A DNA stretch of 35,769 bases from Tyzzerella sp. UBA1042 (GTDB lineage: Bacteria; Bacillota; Clostridia; Lachnospirales; Anaerotignaceae): NCBI GenBank assembly GCA_002316675.1, contig DCDZ01000016.1, positions 20,080-55,848 on the forward strand. The letters run 5' to 3'. This document shows positions 8,720 through 16,529 of this stretch, in pieces. Under the pieces are notes generated by a model. That model made no database searches, was not told the origin of the DNA, and worked only from the letters and a program-made list of their open reading frames with translations. Made by a program: the position numbers and the translations under genes. How positions within the stretch are numbered: position 1 is the stretch's first letter; each line of letters opens with the position of its first letter.

Positions 8720-9550
8720 TCAGAGGCTATAAATCCCATTGATATTCAAAACAAGAAATGTGGTATCGGAATTTTCTTTTTCCCCGACATGGGAAACCAG
8801 CTGGGGGCCGGAAATATTCATACAGCTTGGCGGCAAATCCTTGATTTTGATGGTTTCTACGGCTAACACCTCGTCGATCAGCAAGCCTAAAGGGTCATTT
8901 TTTTGATCTCGCACTACAATATACAGCGCTCTGGCATTGTCAACCAAAATGGTTTTGGCCTCGTCCAATAACTTTACAACAATGTCCTTATAAATGTGGG
9001 CATTTTCTTTCAGCTCTTCCCGAAGGCACTTTTCCCGCTCACAATCATCGCATTCTCTGGGACACTCAAAGGCAAGATGTGCTGCTTTATGCAGCTTTTT
9101 ATGGGGCTCGTCTATTTTTTTTAAATGAAAGGATAGAATTTGGTTATTTGTATGAAAATTGTCATACCATTTTCCGAAGGCGCATTTATGGGGGTCGGTT
9201 GCTAATGTAAAGGTATCCTCCTCATCAAGGCAGCGTTCCATCTCCTCTACCCAATGAATATGGTCAAGCTTTCTTTGTTCCAGCATTTTTGCAAGGACAG
9301 CCTGCTCTTCCTCCAGAGTTTTCAGCCCAAGGGCGGCTCTCATATTGATTAGGGGGATAACATTTCCTCTTACATGAATAATACCCGGTTTTACATTCGT
9401 GCTTTCCGGCATCACACTAATAGGCTCTGTTAATTGGGAGATAGACTCCACATAAGAGCTGTCAATGGCATATCTCTGTGAACTAAGCTTTATGATAATC
9501 CACAGCTTAGCATCGGTAGGAGATTTTTCTAATTTGTGAAACATATTCAT
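8720..9550 (-). CDS. CheW-like coupling protein with inserted CZB zinc-binding domain
   Basis: A 276-residue soluble protein. Residues 15-76 look like the first half of a CheW domain (GIIHVRGNVIPLINMRAALGL) and residues 207-276 like the second half (GLLIDEVLAVETIKI). Between them lies about 125 residues with a CZB chemoreceptor zinc-binding signature: His97 in DHIHW, Cys123 in HKCAFGKW, and His150 and His154 in EPHKKLHKAA. A further cluster Cys163-Cys167-Cys170-Cys175 (CX3CX2CX4C) follows. CheW couples receptors to CheA; CZB domains sense zinc or hypochlorite in known receptors and diguanylate cyclases. No che or flagellar gene is nearby, so the signalling partner is unknown. The ATG at 9550 is preferred (GGAAAAGAG upstream); 9544 is an alternative. 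Confidence 0.85.
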   Translation of the reverse strand: MNMFHKLEKSPTDAKLWIIIKLSSQRYAIDSSYVESISQLTEPISVMPESTNVKPGIIHVRGNVIPLINMRAALGLKTLEEEQAVLAKMLEQRKLDHIHWVEEMERCLDEEDTFTLATDPHKCAFGKWYDNFHTNNQILSFHLKKIDEPHKKLHKAAHLAFECPRECDDCEREKCLREELKENAHIYKDIVVKLLDEAKTILVDNARALYIVVRDQKNDPLGLLIDEVLAVETIKIKDLPPSCMNISGPQLVSHVGEKENSDTTFLVLNINGIYSL

Positions 9551-9669
9551 CACTCTTTTCCGAATATTTGGTAGTAAGGCAATCAGTATGTGTTCACGGT
9601 GCATATTGGGAGAAACAGTGTCAATACTGCTCTTCTGATGTCTGCCCGTTGTGGAATATTGCTATCATC

Positions 9670-9698
9670 ATCATACAACAATCGTTTTCATATTTCAA
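9670..9698 (-). promoter_or_regulatory. Candidate sigma-A promoter for the CheW-CZB gene
   Basis: Read on the minus strand: TTGAAA (9698-9693), 17 bases, TATGAT (9675-9670). This would give a leader of about 110 bases before the ATG at 9550. Motif match only. Confidence 0.5.
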
Positions 9699-9825
9699 CA
9701 AAAAACATGGCAAAAGCAGAAACACTATTTTTGTATACTGTTTTTATAAATACGGCATTTTTAGAGGAAATTTCTCGTTTTTAGGCCGATTCCGCCCTAT
9801 ATAAAAAGATTTTAAAAAAAGATGC

Positions 9826-9854
9826 TTGACAAAGCTTGGGGAAATGGCTAAAAT
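9826..9854 (+). promoter_or_regulatory. Promoter of the T-box/valS transcript
   Basis: Perfect TTGACA (9826-9831), 17-base spacer, TAAAAT (9849-9854). The predicted start near 9861 lies about 25 bases before T-box stem I, so position and strength both fit. Confidence 0.8.
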
Positions 9855-9885
9855 CTTGTGGTATAGAAACTGTGAAAGACATTGA

Positions 9886-10111
9886 AAAAGAGGAGTATGT
9901 GTTGGATCATTGGCAGAGAGAAAGGGTCATCGGCTGCAAGCCTTTTCCAAGAGAAGATACAGAAGGTAGCTTTTGAGTTGTTTTGCTGAAGGGTTATTCT
10001 GCGTAGGCAAAAACGGTTGACCCCGTTATCGGTTTATGAGTGTCTGTCTTTTTGGCAGAAATTAAGGTGGTACCGCGAGCTTTCGTCCTTTATCGGATGG
10101 GAGCTTTTTTT
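9886..10111 (+). promoter_or_regulatory. T-box leader (tRNA-Val responsive) with terminator/antiterminator
   Basis: The T-box consensus AAGGTGGTACCGCG is at 10064-10077. Stem I is closed by AAAAG (9886-9890) pairing with CTTTT (9970-9974). It contains an AGTA element (9894-9897), AGAGAG, and an apical GGCTGCAAGCC region. After GAAG comes the specifier codon GTA (9966-9968), which is valine and matches tRNA-Val(UAC). The antiterminator bulge TGGT (10068-10071) can pair with tRNA ACCA. The terminator is 10078-10105 followed by seven T (10105-10111). Uncharged tRNA-Val should allow read-through into valS. Confidence 0.93.
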
Positions 10112-10261
10112 GGTATGTACAATGTATTCTTTTAAAAACAATAAAGTATCCTCTTTTATGGTAAGTTTTATATACAAAAGGGCATAATTCTGAAAAAGAG
10201 AGGGAACAGGTTCGTTGCTTGAACAATGGGAGTGAATGAGGAATATTAGGAGGAATGTGCT

Positions 10262-12895
10262 ATGAAGGAATTGGCGAAAAGCTATGATCCGTCTACGGTA
10301 GAGGAACGGCTTTACCAAAAATGGATGGAAAAGAAATATTTTCACACTGAGGTTGATAAAAGTAAGAAACCATATTGCATTGTTATGCCGCCCCCCAATA
10401 TCACAGGGCAGCTGCATATGGGTCACGCCTTGGATAATACACTGCAAGACATTTTAATCCGTTGGAAAAGAATGGCGGGCTTTAATGCCTTATGGGTACC
10501 GGGGATTGATCATGCCAGCATTTCCACGGAAGTGAAGGTGGTGCAGAAAATGGCTTCTGAAGGCTTAAGCAAAGAGGATGTAGGCCGAGAGGGCTTTTTA
10601 GAACGGGCTTGGGCATGGAAGGAAGAATATGGCGATATTATTTTAAATCAGCTCCGCAAATTAGGCTGTTCCTGCGACTGGGACAGAGTTCGTTTCACCA
10701 TGGATGAAGGCTGTTCAGATGCCGTTTTGGAGGTATTCTGCCGTTTATATGAAAAAGGCTATATTTACCGCGGAGAAAAAATAATCAACTGGTGCCCCGA
10801 ATGCCAGACCACGATTTCGGATGCGGAAGTCAATCATATTGAACAAGCAGGACATTTTTATCATATTGATTACCCTGTTGTGGGCTCTGAGGAAAAGCTG
10901 CGCCTGGCAACAACAAGGCCTGAAACCATGCTTGGAGATACAGCCGTTGCCGTTCATCCCGAGGATGAAAGGTATCAGCACTTAATCGGAAAAAAATGCA
11001 TCCTGCCTTTGGTGAATAAGGAAATCCCCATCATTGCGGATGGATATGTTGACCGTGAGTTTGGTACCGGTGTTGTTAAAATTACACCTGCCCATGACCC
11101 CAACGACTTTGAGGTTGGGATACGTCATAATTTGCCCCGCATTACTGTGATGAATGACGATGGCACTATGAATGCACTGGCTGGTGAATATGAAGGCATG
11201 AATCGTTATGAATGCAGAGATGCCATTGTTGCCAAGCTGAAAGAAGAGGGCTATTTGGTTCGCATTGAGGATATTACCCATGCGGTAGGCTGCCATGAAC
11301 GGTGCAATGTGCCCATAGAGCCTATGATTAAACTGCAGTGGTTTGTAAAAATGGATGAAATAGCAAAGCCTGCCATGGAGGTATATGAAAATCAAAAGCT
11401 GCATTTTGTACCCGATCGGTTCGGCAAGGTTTATATGCATTGGCTGGAAAATATTCGTGATTGGTGTATCTCTCGTCAGCTTTGGTGGGGACACCGTATT
11501 CCGGCGTATTATTGTGCAGACTGCGGCCATATTACCGTAAGCAAGGAAGCGCCGGAAAAGTGTGAAAAGTGCGGTTCAGTCAATCTGAAGCAGGATGAGG
11601 ACACACTGGATACTTGGTTCAGCTCCGCATTATGGCCGTTCTCCACTTTGGGCTGGCCGGAGGATACCGAGGAAATGCGCCATTTCTATCCCACAAGCAC
11701 CTTGGTAACAGGCTATGACATTATTTTCTTCTGGGTTGTAAGAATGGTATTCAGCGGCATGGAACAAGTGGGAGAGGTTCCCTTCCACGATGTACTTCTG
11801 CATGGCTTAATCCGGGATGAGCAAGGGCGTAAATTCTCTAAATCTCTGGGCAACGGTATTGATCCGCTGGAGGTAATTGCAACAGCCGGCGCCGATCCGC
11901 TGCGCTTGATGCTGATTTCTGGAAACGCACCGGGGAATGATATGCGCTTCCATTGGGAAAAATTAGAGAATTGCAGAAACTTCTGTAATAAAATTTGGAA
12001 TGCAACACGTTTTGTAATGATGAATTTGGACGAGAAGGTAGAAACAAAGCTTTTAATGCTGACCTCTGCGGATAAGTGGATCATTTCAAAGGTAAATACC
12101 TTGGCGAAGGAAGTTTCCGATAACATGGAGCATTATGAATTGGCTTTGGCTGCCCAGAAAGTATATGATTTCCTTTGGGATGAATTCTGCGATTGGTACA
12201 TTGAAATGGTGAAGCCCCGTTTGTATAATAAAGAAGATCAGACAAGAGAGGCTGCACTTTGGACGTTGAAAACGGTTCTCATCAACGCCTTAAAGCTTCT
12301 GCATCCCTTTATGCCTTTTATTACGGAAGAGCTGTTCCTGCATATTCAGGATACGGAAGAAAGCATCATGGTATCCGATTGGCCCGTATATAAGGAAGAA
12401 TGGAACTATAAGGAGAACGAAATTGAAATTGATACAATTAAGGAAGCTGTACGCAATATTCGTAACCTCCGCGGAGAAATGAATGTGGCACCCTCCAAGA
12501 AGGTTCAGGTTTATGTTGTTTCCGAAAATGAAGAGGTTTCCCATATTTTCGAGCACGCCAAGGTTTTCTTTAAAACATTGGCCTATGCCAGCGAGGTTAC
12601 GGTACAAAAAACAAGGGAAGGCATTGACGAAGATGCCGTTTCCATCGTCATTTCCAATGCAACCATTTATATGCCTTTGTCTGAGCTGGTGGATGTTTCA
12701 AAAGAAATTGAACGGCTGGAAAAAGAGCGGGAAAAGATGCTTGGAGAAATTAACCGTGTGGAAAAGAAGCTTGCAAATGCGGGATTTGTTGCAAAGGCAC
12801 CCAAAGCTGTGATTGAGGAAGAAAAAGCAAAGGGTGAAAAATATAAAGCTATTTTGGAACAGGTGGAGGAACGCTTGGCGCAGATGAAAAAATAA
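10262..12895 (+). CDS. valS: Valyl-tRNA synthetase
   Basis: Class I aminoacyl-tRNA synthetase that charges tRNA-Val. The 877-residue protein is of normal length. It carries the HIGH motif as HMGH (52-55) after PPPNITGQL, and KMSKS as KFSKS (524-528). In between are the editing (CP1) domain and cysteine pairs (CADC...CEKC) that could bind zinc. The end, from about residue 805, is rich in Lys and Glu and reads as the valS C-terminal coiled coil. AGGAGG (10248-10253) sits eight bases before the ATG. It is the only gene under the T-box and is closed by a terminator, so it is probably monocistronic. Confidence 0.97.
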   Translation: MKELAKSYDPSTVEERLYQKWMEKKYFHTEVDKSKKPYCIVMPPPNITGQLHMGHALDNTLQDILIRWKRMAGFNALWVPGIDHASISTEVKVVQKMASEGLSKEDVGREGFLERAWAWKEEYGDIILNQLRKLGCSCDWDRVRFTMDEGCSDAVLEVFCRLYEKGYIYRGEKIINWCPECQTTISDAEVNHIEQAGHFYHIDYPVVGSEEKLRLATTRPETMLGDTAVAVHPEDERYQHLIGKKCILPLVNKEIPIIADGYVDREFGTGVVKITPAHDPNDFEVGIRHNLPRITVMNDDGTMNALAGEYEGMNRYECRDAIVAKLKEEGYLVRIEDITHAVGCHERCNVPIEPMIKLQWFVKMDEIAKPAMEVYENQKLHFVPDRFGKVYMHWLENIRDWCISRQLWWGHRIPAYYCADCGHITVSKEAPEKCEKCGSVNLKQDEDTLDTWFSSALWPFSTLGWPEDTEEMRHFYPTSTLVTGYDIIFFWVVRMVFSGMEQVGEVPFHDVLLHGLIRDEQGRKFSKSLGNGIDPLEVIATAGADPLRLMLISGNAPGNDMRFHWEKLENCRNFCNKIWNATRFVMMNLDEKVETKLLMLTSADKWIISKVNTLAKEVSDNMEHYELALAAQKVYDFLWDEFCDWYIEMVKPRLYNKEDQTREAALWTLKTVLINALKLLHPFMPFITEELFLHIQDTEESIMVSDWPVYKEEWNYKENEIEIDTIKEAVRNIRNLRGEMNVAPSKKVQVYVVSENEEVSHIFEHAKVFFKTLAYASEVTVQKTREGIDEDAVSIVISNATIYMPLSELVDVSKEIERLEKEREKMLGEINRVEKKLANAGFVAKAPKAVIEEEKAKGEKYKAILEQVEERLAQMKK

Positions 12896-12941
12896 GAGCG
12901 ATAGCTCACACAAGCTCAGTTTCAGTTTAAAATTAACAAAA

Positions 12942-12983
12942 GAAGCAACCGAAAGAGAGGACTTTGTCGGTTGCTTCTTCTTC
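12942..12983 (+). terminator. Terminator after valS
   Basis: GAAGCAACCGA (12942-12952) pairs perfectly over 11 bases with TCGGTTGCTTC (12967-12977), followed by the pyrimidine-rich run TTCTTC. Confidence 0.85.
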
Positions 12984-13052
12984 TGACAACAGCATATTTT
13001 GGATTTTTTGTTTCCTGTAAGGCAGGTATAACCTAGAATATTAACACCCTAA

Positions 13053-13071
13053 CCCCGGCCAAAGGCCGGGG
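13053..13071. repeat. Perfect GC-rich inverted repeat between valS and the cysteine-rich gene
   Basis: CCCCGGCC, three A, GGCCGGGG: eight base pairs with a three-base loop. It lies 22 bases beyond the stop of the minus-strand cysteine-rich gene. No clear T-run follows on either strand, so it may be a terminator-like RNA end for that gene, an mRNA-stabilising hairpin, or a protein site. Confidence 0.5.
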
Positions 13072-13093
13072 AAAGCATGGGGCTTTTATGATA

Positions 13094-14083
13094 TTATCTG
13101 CAATTACATCTTTTTTTGTTGGTATTTCCGGTGTTGGTGGTGCAGGTACAGGTACAATTACAGTTGTTATCTGTGGTTGCGCTATCTACGGCGTCACAAT
13201 TTGGCGAGCTGTAATTTGCACTATAGGAACAGCAAGATTTTCCTTCTTCCGAAGGAGTAAATGCCTCCCAAGGGAAGCTCATTGCGTCAAAGTTGCCGCA
13301 AGGATCGCCGGACTGTAAAGGAGAGACACAAGGCTCTGCAAAGCAGTTGCCTAAGGACTGAATCATCATATTCACAGGGCGATAGAGTTTCACAATGGTA
13401 AATAAGCCAATGGTTACGTTTACAGCGATAGGGTCAACATTTGCCGAATCGGTGCAGGAAGAGTTGCCGCTGTCGCAGCAGCAGCAATCACAGCAGCAGC
13501 AGGAATTTTTTCCGCCGGGATACTTTAATTCGGCAGCCAAAGCCAAGGCCTTGCCTTCTGCTACGCAGGAAGGGCCGCCACCGGTGTAAAGGCCGGAATT
13601 AAATATATCATTTACAGAGGTTGTATCTGCTGCGGTGGAACCGAACAATGTGATTTTAAGGGTGTAGCTGCTTGTTGCATTTACGCACCCAATAAAGCAT
13701 CCGTCCGAACGGCGGAACTCCAAGGTATAGTCGAAAACATACCTAAGTTCAATATCCCAGCATCCGGGCTGCAGGGAATTGGGTGTTTTGCGGATAATTT
13801 CAATTTTTCTAAGAACAAGGTTTCTGATGATAACATCTGTGGCATTGCTGGGTGGGATGATAATATCACCATCACAAAAAACATCGTTGCAGCAAGAACC
13901 TTGATTATTTGCAGCTCTTGCGGGGCCTAAAATATCAGGGGTTAAGCATTTCTGAATACGGCACTGGTCGAAGATTTTTTGGGCGATGATACAAACCTCT
14001 CCGCTTCCTGTATTGGAGCCACGACCACAGCTGTTATTTCTGGTGCTGAGTTCTGTGTTATTATTAAATTCAAAAGCTCCCAT
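13094..14083 (-). CDS. Cysteine-rich protein of unknown function, possible spore-coat component
   Basis: I do not recognise this 329-residue protein. It has 32 cysteines (about one in ten), no signal peptide and no membrane segment. The N-terminal part holds VCIIAQKIFDQCRIQKCL. Residues about 85-155 alternate polar and hydrophobic positions and look beta-rich (GCWDIELRYVFDY). The middle has a striking CCCCDCCCC run, and the C terminus is a Cys/Asn/Thr tail (CNCTCTCTT... ending in RCNCR). The segment after DVIIRNLVLRKI faintly recalls spore-associated SPOCS/DUF3794 domains, but I cannot confirm it. The start is supported by AAAGGAGG seven bases upstream. A sigma-K-like promoter precedes it, which together with cysteine richness suggests a coat or outer-layer role (inference). 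Confidence 0.8.
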   Translation of the reverse strand: MGAFEFNNNTELSTRNNSCGRGSNTGSGEVCIIAQKIFDQCRIQKCLTPDILGPARAANNQGSCCNDVFCDGDIIIPPSNATDVIIRNLVLRKIEIIRKTPNSLQPGCWDIELRYVFDYTLEFRRSDGCFIGCVNATSSYTLKITLFGSTAADTTSVNDIFNSGLYTGGGPSCVAEGKALALAAELKYPGGKNSCCCCDCCCCDSGNSSCTDSANVDPIAVNVTIGLFTIVKLYRPVNMMIQSLGNCFAEPCVSPLQSGDPCGNFDAMSFPWEAFTPSEEGKSCCSYSANYSSPNCDAVDSATTDNNCNCTCTCTTNTGNTNKKRCNCR

Positions 14084-14120
14084 AAGATTGCCTCCTTTTA
14101 AGTTGTATAATGTTCTTATA

Positions 14121-14148
14121 TATAGTATGTAACAGGCCCAAATGGGTG
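14121..14148 (-). promoter_or_regulatory. Candidate sigma-K (mother-cell) promoter for the cysteine-rich gene
   Basis: On the minus strand CATACTATA (14129-14121) matches the sigma-K -10 pattern CATAnnnTA exactly. CACC (14148-14145) lies 15 bases upstream and gives the expected AC at -35. The predicted transcript would start about 30 bases before the ATG at 14083. Sigma-E -10 elements are similar, so the factor is not certain. Confidence 0.4.
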
Positions 14149-14271
14149 ATAGCCGTAAAAAATATATTTATTGTATTTTGTATTTCCGGTGTTGGGGGAT
14201 TTTACCCGGATTGCTGTATGAGGGTAAAATAAATTTATCTATATTTACAAGTACATTTTTTGTCCTGAAAA

Positions 14272-14280
14272 TGGTATACT
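14272..14280 (+). promoter_or_regulatory. Candidate extended -10 promoter for glyA
   Basis: TGG followed by TATACT (14275-14280) fits the TGnTATAAT extended -10 pattern; the -35 region (TACATT at 14252-14257) is weak. It implies a leader of about 145 bases in which I found no riboswitch consensus. The rest of the 14084-14432 gap holds only the divergent promoter for the cysteine-rich gene. Confidence 0.4.
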
Positions 14281-14432
14281 TTGCATATAGGAAATCAAGC
14301 GAAGGTATATTTTTGCTAAATCTGCAATAAAGAAGCTTTGGCATTGGTGAAATTGGGACAGCCCTTTGATTTATACGGCTTTCTGTGAATGCTGAAGGGG
14401 GCTCCCCGGGAAAAGGATGGGAGGAACAAAGG

Positions 14433-15674
14433 ATGGGTTTGGATTTTAGTGAAATCAGCGCAGTGGACGCTGAGGTGGCTTCGGCAATCGAGGCCGAGCT
14501 TACACGTCAGCAGCATAATATTGAATTGATTGCATCGGAAAATATTGTTTCCAAAGCGGTTATGCTGGCAATGGGCACACCATTAACCAATAAATATGCG
14601 GAGGGCTATCCAGCAAAGCGTTATTACGGCGGATGCGAGAAGGTTGATATTGTTGAAAATTTGGCCAGAGATCGAGCCAAGGAGTTGTTTGGCTGCGATC
14701 ATGCTAATGTTCAGCCCCATAGCGGTTCACAGGCCAATCAGGCGGTTTATTTTGCAATGCTGGAATATGGAGATACGGTAATGGGAATGAATTTGGACCA
14801 CGGTGGTCATCTTACCCATGGCAGCCCTGTAAACCTTTCCGGCAAATATTTTAATTTTGTGCCTTACGGTGTCAAGGACGATGGATTTATCGATTATGAA
14901 GCGTTTCGGAACAAGGCGTTAGAGGTAAAGCCCAAAATGATTGTGGCCGGTGCCAGCGCTTATGCAAGAACCATAGATTTTGAATTTATGGGTAAGGTAG
15001 CAAAAGAGGTTGGGGCTTATTTTATGGTGGATATTGCCCATATTGCAGGCCTTGTGGCGGCAGGCCTTCATCCGTCGCCCGTACCCCATGCGGATTTTGT
15101 GACAACAACAACGCATAAAACATTGCGGGGCCCTCGTGGCGGTATGATTTTGTGCAAAGGGAAGTATGCGCAAAAAATTGATAAGGCAATCTTCCCCGGA
15201 ATCCAAGGCGGCCCTCTGATGCATACCATCGCCTCCAAGGCTGTTTGCTTTAAAGAAGCGTTAGAGCCCTCTTATAAGGAATACATTGCACAGGTGGTTA
15301 AAAATGCGAAGGTTTTGGCCGAGAGCCTGCAAGCGCAAGGGGTGCGCATTGTCTCCGGTGGTACGGATACCCACTTAATGCTGGTGGATTTGCGTTCTCT
15401 CAACATTACGGGGAAGGAAGCAGAAAAAATATTGGATGAGGTAGGCATTACAGTCAATAAAAATACCATCCCCAACGATCCACAGTCGCCTTTTGTGACC
15501 AGCGGTATTCGCATCGGAACCCCTGCCATTACCTCAAGAGGTATGACAGAGGCGGATATGAAGGAAATTGCTGTGGTCATTGCCATGGTTTTGAAGGACT
15601 TTGCAGGGACAAAGGAAGAAGCGACAAAACGTGTCAGAGCTTTGACGGACCAATATCCCATTTATGCGAAATAA
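14433..15674 (+). CDS. glyA: Serine hydroxymethyltransferase
   Basis: PLP enzyme that interconverts serine and glycine, charging tetrahydrofolate with a one-carbon unit. With ATG at 14433 it has 413 residues, the family's usual size. GGGAGG (14419-14424) lies eight bases upstream, so the longer open frame from 14385 is rejected. The PLP-binding lysine is Lys229 in TTTHKTLRGPRGG. Other landmarks are ELIASENIVS, NKYAEGYPAKRYYGG and HSGSQAN. It is flanked by its own promoter candidate and a terminator, so it is probably transcribed alone. Confidence 0.97.
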   Translation: MGLDFSEISAVDAEVASAIEAELTRQQHNIELIASENIVSKAVMLAMGTPLTNKYAEGYPAKRYYGGCEKVDIVENLARDRAKELFGCDHANVQPHSGSQANQAVYFAMLEYGDTVMGMNLDHGGHLTHGSPVNLSGKYFNFVPYGVKDDGFIDYEAFRNKALEVKPKMIVAGASAYARTIDFEFMGKVAKEVGAYFMVDIAHIAGLVAAGLHPSPVPHADFVTTTTHKTLRGPRGGMILCKGKYAQKIDKAIFPGIQGGPLMHTIASKAVCFKEALEPSYKEYIAQVVKNAKVLAESLQAQGVRIVSGGTDTHLMLVDLRSLNITGKEAEKILDEVGITVNKNTIPNDPQSPFVTSGIRIGTPAITSRGMTEADMKEIAVVIAMVLKDFAGTKEEATKRVRALTDQYPIYAK

Positions 15675-15691
15675 ATAATACGCAGAAGCAC

Positions 15692-15722
15692 AGCCCTTTG
15701 CTCAGTTGGCAGAGGGCTTTTT
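15692..15722 (+). terminator. Terminator after glyA
   Basis: AGCCCTTTGC (15692-15701) pairs with GCAGAGGGCT (15709-15718), ten pairs including one G-T, with a seven-base loop, followed by five T. Confidence 0.85.
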
Positions 15723-15841
15723 CTTGGACAATCAATAGCATTTTTATGGGAGGCTTTCGGACTTTCTGAACCTGATAATTGCAATAAACCGGAAGAAAAT
15801 AAAAGTATTTTATTACCAGAAAAGAAAATTCAAAATAAGAA

Positions 15842-15870
15842 TTGCCACAAAGGTGTTTTTAATTTAAAAT
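15842..15870 (+). promoter_or_regulatory. Promoter for the V4R/diguanylate cyclase pair
   Basis: TTGCCA (15842-15847), 17-base spacer, TAAAAT (15865-15870). It lies between the glyA terminator and the V4R gene, with a leader of about 100 bases. Nothing else was recognised in the 15723-15977 stretch. Confidence 0.6.
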
Positions 15871-15977
15871 AGTGAATAGCCTTATTTTTTTGAGTTTACT
15901 CTGTTTTATGAAAGGAAATCCTTGGGGTTGTTTTAATATGTCAACGAAGAAAGGCGTATGAATGGTGAGGGATATGT

Positions 15978-16502
15978 ATGAAGCAAGCAAATAGAAAATA
16001 TAAATTTTCATGGGGGTTAACCGGTGATGTTCAGCTGGGAAGGCCGAATCTGGGGCATACAGCACGTGTGGAAGTTTATCGCCTCATGCAATATACGTTT
16101 CGTGATGTTGCCGAAAAAATGTTCGGCGCAGAGTTGACGGACAAGATTTTTTACGATGCCGGAAAATTGGCCGGCGCAGAGTTTTACAAGAACATTATGC
16201 CTCCCATATCAGAGCCTGCCGCGTTTATAAGCACATTGCAGGAACTGCTGAAGGAGCTGGGTATTGGAATTTTGCGTATTGAAGAGATGGATCTGGATCA
16301 GGGGCTGTTGGTTCTAACCATTGCGGAAGATTTAGACTGCTCCGGGCTGCCGGAAGGCGGAGATGCCATTTGTATTTATGATGAGGGATTTTTAAGTGCC
16401 GTGCTTGAATGTTTTTGGAAGAAGCCTTTTGAAGTAAAAGAAATTGATTGCTGGTGTACCGGAGACAGAATTTGCAGATTCAAGGCAAAGGCAATCCAAT
16501 GA
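15978..16502 (+). CDS. Stand-alone V4R (4-vinyl reductase) domain protein
   Basis: A 174-residue soluble protein that appears to be a single V4R domain. The hallmark C-terminal part shows DCSGLPEGGDAICIYDEG (Cys121 and Cys132), then EIDCWCTGDRICRF with Cys158, Cys160 and Cys166. V4R domains are thought to bind small ligands and occur in photosynthetic pigment enzymes and as N-terminal sensor domains of regulators. Here the domain is on its own and the next gene, 27 bases on, encodes a diguanylate cyclase without an obvious extracellular sensor. This makes a ligand-binding partner role plausible (inference). The ATG at 15978 has GGTGAGGGA upstream. Confidence 0.85.
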   Translation: MKQANRKYKFSWGLTGDVQLGRPNLGHTARVEVYRLMQYTFRDVAEKMFGAELTDKIFYDAGKLAGAEFYKNIMPPISEPAAFISTLQELLKELGIGILRIEEMDLDQGLLVLTIAEDLDCSGLPEGGDAICIYDEGFLSAVLECFWKKPFEVKEIDCWCTGDRICRFKAKAIQ

Positions 16503-16529
16503 GTCATGATACAAAATTAGGAGGAAAAT

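Noticed and set aside
10982..11530. 182-codon minus-strand frame inside valS
   Set aside because: Antisense shadow of a highly conserved coding region; composition is not protein-like.
13395..13589. Plus-strand frame with a glutamine run (SQQQQSQQQQ)
   Set aside because: This is the reverse complement of the poly-cysteine codons of the cysteine-rich gene, which has a much better ribosome site and length.
14281..14432. Possible riboswitch (ZTP or similar) in the glyA leader
   Set aside because: No conserved core of a riboswitch class known to me could be matched in the 145-base leader.
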